Shown here piece by piece: positions 1 to 5,289 of a DNA stretch of 5,289 bases. The stretch comes from Anaerolineae bacterium (GTDB lineage: Bacteria; Chloroflexota; Anaerolineae; B4-G1). Location: positions 1 to 5,289 of the forward strand of contig JAUXFI010000149.1 in the NCBI GenBank assembly GCA_030620125.1, given 5' to 3'. Below the pieces are notes generated by a model, which ran no database searches, was not told where the DNA came from, and saw only the letters and a list, made by a program, of their open reading frames with translations. Made by a program: the position numbers and the translations under genes. Position 1 is the first letter of the stretch; every line of letters begins with the position of its first letter.

Positions 1-47
1 AGTCCGAGGATCACTGGAATGAGATAGCCCGTCATCTGGGACTGTAA
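1..47 (+). CDS. C-terminal end of an unidentified upstream gene (partial)
   Basis: The frame that starts at base 3 is open from the window edge and reads SEDHWNEIARHLGL before a TAA at 45-47. The other two forward frames close within the first 30 bases. The peptide looks like an ordinary amphipathic helical C-terminus, but 14 residues are too few to name a family. The gene ends 33 bp before the GTG of the next gene and lies on the same strand, so the two are probably co-transcribed. It could instead be a chance open stretch, since it is short and truncated by the window edge. Confidence 0.4.
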   Translation, partial: SEDHWNEIARHLGL

Positions 48-70
48 CGGTATGGGGATAGAGGGCTAGC

Positions 71-75
71 GGAGG
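71..75 (+). promoter_or_regulatory. Shine-Dalgarno site deciding the GTG start at 81
   Basis: GGAGG lies 5 bases upstream of the GTG at 81. The in-frame stop at 45-47 and the absence of any ATG, TTG or other GTG between 48 and 80 leave 81 as the only reasonable upstream start, and this site supports it. Confidence 0.75.
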
Positions 76-80
76 CGGCA

Positions 81-1019
81 GTGGGTAAAAGTCTGGACAA
101 TCTGTTCAATGATCCGAACTTTCGCAGGAAGCTGCTTAAAAGGATTGAGGAGGGGTGGACCTTCGAGAAGATTGAGCCGATGTCCACCGACGAGATCTTT
201 GACCGGCTCAACCGGCTGGGCGTCTCCGTGACCCCAGAGGACTACCAGGCGGCGGCCCAGCGGCACGAATCGGCGCAACTCCTGGCCGACGAGTGGTACG
301 CGCAGTATACTTTCCACCCCGAAGGACGCTACGACGAGGACTTTGTCTGGATGGCGGCCATCGTGCTTTGGAAACGACTGATCCCGGATCGCATCTGTTT
401 CGAGCAGATCAACAAGCGGATGCAAGAGGGGTACCACCTGCTGGAGATAGGCCGCACTACCGACGCCTGTGATGCCTGGTGGCAGGTATGGGAGTGGCTC
501 AAGGACAAAGTGACGCCGGAGCGGAACACGCTAAAGGCCCTGGACGAGGACTTTCGGGGAACGCAGGCGATGTTCAACTGGTGCCAGGACTTGCAGATGG
601 AACTGAGAAACGCCGGCAGAGATGATCCCCAATACCATCGGCTCTGTATTCGCTACTGCCAGGAGTTTTTGGGGACTTTCACCGGCATAGAGTGGCTGAT
701 GCGGGGGAACTTTATGCGGGCGGAGGCCGAGGCCTACTGGCGGCTGGGCGAGATTGAGACCGCCGAGGTCAAGTTCGAAGCCCTGGTTGAGGCCAACCCC
801 GACTGGGCGTGGGGCTACATCAACTGGTCGGACATGTACTGGCTGTTCCGCGACAGCCGCAAGGACTATGACCGCGCAGAACCGATTCTGCAGCGAGCAC
901 TGGCTCGCCCCGGCCTGGAAGACCGAGGGGATGTACTCGACCGCCTGGAACGTCTGCGCGAAGAGCGGGCGCAGGCCGGGGGAAAGAAGCAGCGCAAGCG
1001 GCGGCGGCGCAAGCGTTGA
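81..1019 (+). CDS. TPR-like helical-repeat protein of the SEC-C-associated type, with a basic tail replacing SEC-C
   Basis: This 312-aa soluble protein has no signal peptide or membrane segment. It starts at GTG 81 behind GGAGG. Residues 34-70 form a helical N-terminal segment (MSTDEIFDRLNRLGV and following), and 75-165 are rich in Trp and acidic residues. Residues 212-245 make one good 34-residue TPR unit (Ala214, Ala218, Gly223, Ala228, Asn239-Pro240). A second, degenerate unit follows at about 246-280. From memory of the family, this layout resembles bacterial TPR-like proteins that often end in a SEC-C zinc motif (CxC...CC). Here no such cysteines occur; the chain ends in a strongly basic stretch, residues 302-312 (KKQRKRRRRKR), that could contact nucleic acid. 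The stop is 16 bp before the PLD-helicase start, which suggests one operon and possibly a partner or adaptor role. TPR-like architecture is fairly secure; the biochemical role is unknown. Confidence 0.8.
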   Translation: MGKSLDNLFNDPNFRRKLLKRIEEGWTFEKIEPMSTDEIFDRLNRLGVSVTPEDYQAAAQRHESAQLLADEWYAQYTFHPEGRYDEDFVWMAAIVLWKRLIPDRICFEQINKRMQEGYHLLEIGRTTDACDAWWQVWEWLKDKVTPERNTLKALDEDFRGTQAMFNWCQDLQMELRNAGRDDPQYHRLCIRYCQEFLGTFTGIEWLMRGNFMRAEAEAYWRLGEIETAEVKFEALVEANPDWAWGYINWSDMYWLFRDSRKDYDRAEPILQRALARPGLEDRGDVLDRLERLREERAQAGGKKQRKRRRRKR

Positions 1020-1035
1020 GTTGACCTGAAGCAAG

Positions 1036-4000
1036 ATGAGCCTACGTGACTATCCATTCAAACTGAGCTACGGCCCCTCCGACGACCGCCTGCACGAGTT
1101 CTACATCCCGGCCTTGCGGGCCAGCACCCGCTACGACCGGATGACCGGCTACTTTACCAGCAGCGCCTTGGCCGTGGCGGCTGCGGGCATAGCGCATCTG
1201 ATCGCGAGCGGCGGACAGATGCGATTGCTCGTCGGGGCGCAGTTGCGGTCCGAGGACGTGGAGGCCATCCGTGAGGGACACGCCCTGCGGGAGGTCGTCG
1301 CCGCCCGCCTGGGGACTGCCCTGCCCGACCCGGAGACCCTGGCCGACCAGATGATGCGCGACCGGCTGGCTGCACTGGCCTGGATGGTGGCGACCGGGAC
1401 ATTGGAGATGCTCGTCGTCCTCCCCAAAGGGCCGGACGGGCTGCCCCGGCCCGCGTCTGAGGCTAACTCCTATTTTCACCCCAAAGTTGGCATCTTTACC
1501 GACACCCAGGGCGACCAGATTGCCTTCAGTGGCAGCATCAACGAATCCGAAACCGGCTGGCAACACAACTATGAGCAGTTTATGGTCTTTTCCTCCTGGG
1601 CGGAAGGTCGGGCCTGGGTGGCCGAGGCTGTAGGCCGCTTTGAGCGGCTCTGGTCACACCGTGAGCCGGATTGGATCTCGCTCCCCGTTCCCGAAGCGGC
1701 CCGTCAGAGTCTCCTGCGTTACGCCTCGTCCAGCGCCCCCGCACGCGACCCCCTGGAACGCGCGCCGCAGATGGTGCGCGAACGGGTCGCCGAGATAGTG
1801 CTGGCCCCTGCCCTGCGGCAGGAGCAGGTCTTGTGCCAGTTCCTGCGTGATGCGCCACACCTGGCTGGCACGTCGGGTCTGGCGGCAGCCACCTGCGCCG
1901 CCGTGCCCTGGCCGCACCAGCAAGCCGTCGCACGCCGGGTGGTGGAGAGTTTCCCCTCCCGTTACCTACTGGCGGACGAAGTTGGCCTGGGCAAGACTAT
2001 CGAGGCGGGGCTGGTGTTGCGCCATCTCTGGCTGAACGGCGTCGTGTCTCGCGCGCTCATCCTGGCTCCAAAGTCCGTTTTGCGCCAGTGGCAGGAGGAG
2101 ATGTACGAAAAGTTCGCCCTCAACGTGCCTGTCTACGACGGCTCAGTCTTTCGAGATATTCGGGGAGCAGAACGGGTGCCGGCCACGCCGAACCCGTGGG
2201 ATAGCGTGGACCTGGCGCTGGCCTCCAGCCAGTTGGTCAAGCGGTGGGAGCGACAGCAGACGTTGTTGGAGGCCCGCCCGTGGGACCTGGTGATCGTAGA
2301 CGAGGCTCACCACGCCCGGCGCAGGGATTTCCTGGACTTGAGAAGATATCGCCCCAACCGGCTGTTGGAACTGCTCAACCAGTTGCAGGCCCGCACCCGG
2401 GGTTTCATCCTGATGACGGCCACTCCCATGCAGGTGCATCCCATCGAAGTGTGGGACCTGCTCAGCCTCTTGGGTCTGAGCGACGAATGGGGAGCCGATA
2501 GTCGTCACTTTATCCGCTTCTACAATGAACTACGCCGTCCCCTGGAGGAGACAGATTGGTCGTTTGTCTTCCGTCTCCTCCGTTCAGAACTGGCGATGGG
2601 GAATGGGCAGTTGGACCCGCAGTTCGAGGCCACAGCGTCGCAGGAGTTGGGGCCGGTGGATTGGGAGCGGGTGCGCGGTCTGGTGGACGAAACGAATCCA
2701 GGCCGCACCATCCAACGTCTCCCAACCACGGCACGCTGGATGGCGGTCAGTCTGGTCAAGAGGCACACCCCGCTGCGCCGGCTGGTCTCTCGCAACACAC
2801 GGCACCTGCTGCGGGAATACGTCCGACGGGGGTTGCTCCAGGCCAACGTGCCCGATCGTGACCCGCGCCTGGTGTGGATCCCGATGCGCGACGAGGAGCG
2901 GGCACTCTACGAGCGGATCGAGGAATACATCACTCACTTTTACCGCAAGTACGAGAGTGAGCGCAAGGGGCTAGGCTTTGTGATGACCGTCTACCGCCGG
3001 CGGTTGACGGGCAGTTTCTATGCCGTGCAGCAGAGCCTCAAGCGGCGACTGGCCTTCCTGCGCGGTCAGGCTGACCCCTCGGCAGGCTCACCGCCACGAG
3101 TACTCGCGGTGGCAGGGCAGGTTCTGGGGCTGGTCGAGGACGATGTGGAGCAAGAAGAACTGAGCCTGGACGTGGACGAGTGGGACCTGGCGGACCGCAC
3201 TCTCTTCCGCGAAGAGATCGCTTACGTCGAGGATTTTGTGCACGCGCTGGGCCTGCTCGGTGGTCACGGCTCCAAGGTCGAACAACTATTGAAGGATATG
3301 AACGAGGCGTTTCGCCAGCGGGACACGGTGATCGTCTTCACCCAGTACACCGACACAATGGACTTTTTACGCGAGCAATTGCGGCAGAGTTACGGGCCAC
3401 AGGTGGCCTGCTACAGCGGTCGTGGCGGCGAGCGTTGGGATGGTGTAATGTGGGTGCCAGTGAACAAGGAAGATATCAAGAATGCTTTCCGAGAAGGCCA
3501 GGAGATCAAGATCCTTCTCTGCACCGAGGCGGCCAGCGAGGGCCTCAACTTGCAGACCTGCGGCGTACTGATCAACTACGACATGCCTTGGAACCCGATG
3601 CGGGTGGAACAGCGCATCGGGCGCGTGGATCGCATCGAACAGCGGTACAAAGAGGTGTGGATATACAACTACTTTTACGAGGACACCGTCGAGGCGCGAG
3701 TTTACCAGGCCCTCTCCCGGCGCATTGATTGGTTCCAAGACGTGGTAGGGCCACTGCAACCCATCCTGGCTCGCGTAGGCCGGACAATCCAGGCGTTGGC
3801 GATGGTGCCAGAGGCCGAACGGCAGCAGGCGCTGCGGGCCGAACTGGAGCGTATCCAGGCTGAACTGGACAACGTGCAGGCTGGCCTGGATTTGGACGAA
3901 TGGGTTGACCAGGCGGAGGGAAGCGTTGTGCTGGACACGCCAGTTACACTACCTGAATTGGCTGCCACGCTGACGACTGCGCCGACGCTACAGGCTTACT

Positions 4001-4749
4001 TCCGGCCACACGAGACTATCGAGAACGCACTCTGGCTGCAACACGACAGGCGCGAGGTAGCCGTCACCTTTGACCCTGTGACGTTCGACACCCATCCCAA
4101 CACACTGCAACTGCTCACCTTTGGAAATCCCTTGCTGGAGTCACTCCTGGAGCAAGTTCCTGTGTTGGCCGAGGATGATGAAGGGATTGAGGGTCGTGTC
4201 GTGCGCCTGGAGGTAGAGAGGCCACTCCCCCGTGTGGCCTACTATGCCCTGGACGCCGGTGGGCAACCCTGGCGATTGGACCGGTTGGCAGACCTGCAGG
4301 CAGCGATGGAAGCCCCCGTGTCCACCGGCGAGTGGTCGGAAGAGGCAGCCGAGATAGCCCGGCGCGACTTGCACAGACTCGTAGAGGCTGAGTGGGAGTC
4401 CATAAGACACGCCCAGGCACAACTGGAGCGAGCGCAGCGCAGCGCCCTGGAGGCTCGGGCGGCCCGGCTGCTGCTCGATGCGGCGTTGGTAGAGCTGGCG
4501 CTGGGGCAACAACCCGACTTATTTGGTCAAGAAACGTATCCGGGCGCTTTTGAAGAAGCAGCGGTCATTGGGCTCAAGCGGCACGGCTACCCCTGGGCGC
4601 CGCTTCTGAAAACTGCACATTCCCACATCCAGTCGCCACATCCCACGGATCCTTTCTTCGTGGAGATTCAGAACGAGCCTGTGGACAAGCTTGGGCGACG
4701 GTTCGAGACCCTGACGCAGCGGGCGGAACGTCTGCTGGAGGAATGTTGA
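1036..4749 (+). CDS. PLD-like (HKD) nuclease-SNF2/RapA-type helicase fusion, candidate anti-phage protein
   Basis: This complete 1237-aa protein starts at ATG 1036. An in-frame TGA at 1027-1029 excludes any earlier start, and no convincing ribosome site is visible. Residues about 20-185 form a PLD-like domain: a GYFTSS segment at 38-43, H148-P-K150, then GSIN at 166-169. The superfamily 2 motor follows. It has a Q-like PHQQ near 293-296, Walker A DEVGLGKT 314-321 (K320), DEAH 422-425, TATP 461-464, FTQY 768-771, SEGLNLQ 834-840 and QRIGRVDR 859-866. The DEVGLGKTIEAG wording is that of the RapA-like, distant SNF2 group. About 300 residues separate TATP from motif IV, so the lobes carry a large insertion. 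Residues 926-955 look coiled-coil, and 956-1237 match nothing I recognise. SNF2 motors usually translocate on duplex DNA or strip proteins, and HKD domains cut phosphodiesters, often as dimers. A restriction or phage-defence role is inferred from this pairing. Alternatives are DISARM DrmD-like or Dpd-type helicases, or a repair enzyme. Confidence 0.9.
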   Translation: MSLRDYPFKLSYGPSDDRLHEFYIPALRASTRYDRMTGYFTSSALAVAAAGIAHLIASGGQMRLLVGAQLRSEDVEAIREGHALREVVAARLGTALPDPETLADQMMRDRLAALAWMVATGTLEMLVVLPKGPDGLPRPASEANSYFHPKVGIFTDTQGDQIAFSGSINESETGWQHNYEQFMVFSSWAEGRAWVAEAVGRFERLWSHREPDWISLPVPEAARQSLLRYASSSAPARDPLERAPQMVRERVAEIVLAPALRQEQVLCQFLRDAPHLAGTSGLAAATCAAVPWPHQQAVARRVVESFPSRYLLADEVGLGKTIEAGLVLRHLWLNGVVSRALILAPKSVLRQWQEEMYEKFALNVPVYDGSVFRDIRGAERVPATPNPWDSVDLALASSQLVKRWERQQTLLEARPWDLVIVDEAHHARRRDFLDLRRYRPNRLLELLNQLQARTRGFILMTATPMQVHPIEVWDLLSLLGLSDEWGADSRHFIRFYNELRRPLEETDWSFVFRLLRSELAMGNGQLDPQFEATASQELGPVDWERVRGLVDETNPGRTIQRLPTTARWMAVSLVKRHTPLRRLVSRNTRHLLREYVRRGLLQANVPDRDPRLVWIPMRDEERALYERIEEYITHFYRKYESERKGLGFVMTVYRRRLTGSFYAVQQSLKRRLAFLRGQADPSAGSPPRVLAVAGQVLGLVEDDVEQEELSLDVDEWDLADRTLFREEIAYVEDFVHALGLLGGHGSKVEQLLKDMNEAFRQRDTVIVFTQYTDTMDFLREQLRQSYGPQVACYSGRGGERWDGVMWVPVNKEDIKNAFREGQEIKILLCTEAASEGLNLQTCGVLINYDMPWNPMRVEQRIGRVDRIEQRYKEVWIYNYFYEDTVEARVYQALSRRIDWFQDVVGPLQPILARVGRTIQALAMVPEAERQQALRAELERIQAELDNVQAGLDLDEWVDQAEGSVVLDTPVTLPELAATLTTAPTLQAYFRPHETIENALWLQHDRREVAVTFDPVTFDTHPNTLQLLTFGNPLLESLLEQVPVLAEDDEGIEGRVVRLEVERPLPRVAYYALDAGGQPWRLDRLADLQAAMEAPVSTGEWSEEAAEIARRDLHRLVEAEWESIRHAQAQLERAQRSALEARAARLLLDAALVELALGQQPDLFGQETYPGAFEEAAVIGLKRHGYPWAPLLKTAHSHIQSPHPTDPFFVEIQNEPVDKLGRRFETLTQRAERLLEEC

Positions 4750-4786
4750 CAATATCACAAAAAAATGGCAAGATTAGATCAACCCC

Positions 4787-4807
4787 GCCGGAGATAGCAT
4801 CTCCGGC
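4787..4807. repeat. Perfect 9-bp stem-loop downstream of the helicase gene
   Basis: The arms GCCGGAGAT (4787-4795) and ATCTCCGGC (4799-4807) are exact reverse complements around an AGC loop. No T-run follows on the plus strand, so it is not a classical terminator alone. It may protect the 3' end of the transcript, or form one half of a two-hairpin intergenic element with the structure at 4813-4830. Confidence 0.75.
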
Positions 4808-4812
4808 CCGAC

Positions 4813-4830
4813 GCCCCCCGCAAGGGGGGC
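4813..4830 (+). terminator. GC-rich 7-bp hairpin with GCAA tetraloop, possible weak terminator
   Basis: The arms GCCCCCC (4813-4819) and GGGGGGC (4824-4830) pair perfectly around GCAA, a GNRA-type tetraloop that is very stable in RNA. The downstream bases (TGTCCCTTTA) contain only a short T-run, so intrinsic termination would be weak. It lies 64 bp after the helicase stop and is the best candidate for the end of that transcript. It could equally be a mobile intergenic palindrome. Confidence 0.5.
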
Positions 4831-4857
4831 TGTCCCTTTATGATCAAAGACTCTGCT

Positions 4858-5150
4858 ATGAAACGTGTCATCGTTTACATTGACGGCTTCAACCTATACT
4901 ACGGTCTGCGTTCCAAAGGCTGGAAGCACTTTTACTGGCTAAACCTCCAAAAGGTCGCCCGACATCTTCTTAAACCCAACCAGACCCTGGTCGCGACCAA
5001 GTACTTTACAGCGAAGGTGGGATTCCCTCCAAAGTAAGCAGCGACGTTTGCCTTCACCTCGACCGAGTCGTGCTTGCCAAAAGCGTGTTTCCCGATCAAG
5101 TCGTCAAAGCCGATGGTTTTGTCCTTCGGCGACCGTCAAAGTGGCGATAA
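4858..5150 (+). pseudogene. Decayed NYN-domain (PIN-like) RNase gene: N- and C-terminal remnants, middle deleted and frame broken
   Basis: From ATG 4858 the frame reads 59 residues typical of a NYN-domain N-terminus: VYIDGFNLYYGLR at 6-18, with the family's first acidic residue at D9 and N12, then a helix and ATKYFTA at 46-52. It then runs through GFPPK into a TAA at 5035-5037. The frame one base back is open across the join: from 5034 it reads VSSD, then HLDRVVLAKSVFPDQVVKAD and GFVLRRPSKWR, ending at TAA 5148-5150. That segment resembles the usual C-terminal tail of the same family. Intact members, as I recall, are about 200 aa or more. Here only about 97 codons remain, and the middle block with the later acidic motifs (DVxIAxDL, SGDSD) is absent. 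The lesion fits an internal deletion plus loss of about one base near 5034. An in-frame ATG at 4840 exists but sits against the hairpin and adds residues outside the family pattern. The product should be inactive. Confidence 0.75.
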
Positions 5151-5165
5151 CAGCACAGCGTTATC
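5146..5165. repeat. Small inverted repeat over the NYN remnant stop codon
   Basis: GATAAC (5146-5151) and GTTATC (5160-5165) are exact reverse complements around an 8-base loop that can add two GC pairs with a bulge. The stop codon at 5148-5150 lies in the left arm. It could be the original gene's transcript end, but no T-run follows, and a 6-bp AT-rich stem may be chance. Confidence 0.3.
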
Positions 5166-5206
5166 TCTATCCCTCTAGCAGGCTGTCGGAGAACTCTAGG
5201 TTGTGG

Positions 5207-5227
5207 GGAGTCCCCAACTTGTTGGGG
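5207..5227 (+). repeat. Palindromic intergenic repeat, copy A
   Basis: CCCCAAC (5212-5218) and GTTGGGG (5221-5227) form a perfect 7-bp stem, and a TTTT at 5231-5234 follows after three bases, so it could act as a weak plus-strand terminator. The 21-bp unit, starting GGAGT at 5207, matches the reverse complement of 5255-5275 at 19 of 21 positions. GGGG at 5205-5208 can alternatively pair with CCCC at 5212-5215, which would compete with the main stem. Confidence 0.7.
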
Positions 5228-5254
5228 CAGTTTTGATCTGCTGTGTGGGGCGCA

Positions 5255-5275
5255 CCCGAACAAGTTCGGGACTCC
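5255..5275 (-). repeat. Palindromic intergenic repeat, copy B (inverted relative to copy A)
   Basis: CCCGAAC (5255-5261) and GTTCGGG (5264-5270) form a perfect 7-bp stem. Read on the minus strand it is copy A with one base pair swapped (C-G to G-C), so both copies keep full pairing. The two copies face each other 27 bases apart, an arrangement like REP/BIME elements. Confidence 0.7.
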
Positions 5276-5289
5276 GTCGTCGCCAAGTG

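Larger units (their letters stand above)
5151..5289. other. Gene-free tail holding palindromic repeats and a possible transposon-end motif
   Basis: I see no convincing coding frame on either strand. Besides the two inverted palindromes, GGCTGTCGGAGAACTC at 5181-5196 resembles, from memory, the GGCTGTNGNNNAACTC-like ends of some insertion sequences and MITEs. No matching inverted partner or transposase is visible before the window ends. Confidence 0.4.

Noticed and set aside
531..1034. 167-aa minus-strand open frame antisense to the TPR-like gene
   Set aside because: It is a codon-bias shadow: there is no ribosome site and no recognisable motif, and the plus-strand protein here has clear TPR structure.
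1042..1566. 174-aa minus-strand open frame opposite the PLD domain
   Set aside because: The plus strand encodes the HKD motif here; the antisense product is low-complexity Gly/Gln/Ala-rich and has no domain.
3180..3728. 182-aa plus-strand frame inside the helicase gene
   Set aside because: It overlaps motifs IV-VI of the helicase in another frame and has Arg/Gly-rich composition typical of a GC-rich shadow.
4759..4765. A7 run as the T-tract of a minus-strand terminator
   Set aside because: It lies 21 bases from the nearest hairpin arm, too far for an intrinsic terminator, and no minus-strand gene ends here.
4840..4857. ATG 4840 as the start of the NYN gene
   Set aside because: It lies 10 bases after the GC hairpin, and the extra six residues precede the usual family start (MKRVIVYIDGFN), so ATG 4858 fits better. 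Neither has a good ribosome site.
5173..5199. Direct repeat CTCTAG at 5173-5178 and 5194-5199 as a target-site duplication
   Set aside because: Only 15 bases lie between the copies, too little for an element, and six matching bases can arise by chance.
5048..5236. 62-aa plus-strand open frame after the NYN stop
   Set aside because: It is Ser/Arg-rich with no motif and runs through the palindromic repeats. The frame one base over carries the recognisable NYN tail.
4750..5289. CRISPR array or tRNA/rRNA gene in the non-coding parts
   Set aside because: There are no regularly spaced direct repeats, no cloverleaf and no rRNA-like blocks; the repeats present are isolated palindromes.

Overview
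This is a GC-rich bacterial window, judged by eye, with G or C at most third codon positions of the long genes. It is a one-directional (+ strand) accessory-type locus. The combination of a SEC-C-type helical-repeat protein, a PLD-SNF2 helicase, a NYN-domain gene and many short intergenic palindromes would fit an environmental lineage such as Chloroflexota. That placement is a weak inference; there is no rRNA or taxonomic marker here.

Layout: (1) the last codons of an upstream gene end at 47. (2) A 312-aa TPR-like helical protein runs from 81 to 1019. It starts at GTG behind a clear GGAGG and ends in a very basic tail. (3) After 16 bp comes a 1237-aa protein (1036-4749). It fuses an N-terminal phospholipase D-like (HKD) nuclease domain to a RapA/SNF2-type helicase motor with all main motifs visible, followed by a long C-terminal region of unknown function. 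(4) Positions 4750-4857 are intergenic and hold two consecutive perfect hairpins, the second with a GCAA tetraloop, which probably end the transcript. (5) Positions 4858-5150 hold the wreck of a NYN/PIN-like RNase gene. The N-terminal third is in one frame and the C-terminal tail in another, with the catalytic middle missing. (6) Positions 5151-5289 contain no gene. They hold two near-identical palindromes in opposite orientation that differ by one compensatory base pair (REP/BIME-like), plus a short motif that might be a transposon end.

The upstream gene, the TPR-like gene and the helicase are closely spaced and co-oriented and probably form one operon. PLD-helicase fusions of this kind are common in bacterial defence islands (relatives occur in DISARM-like, Dpd-like and other anti-phage loci). 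The most interesting reading is therefore a two-gene or larger nuclease-helicase defence module with a helical-repeat partner. The sequence supports the domain content directly. The defence role and the partnership are inferences, and the deciding upstream genes lie outside the window.
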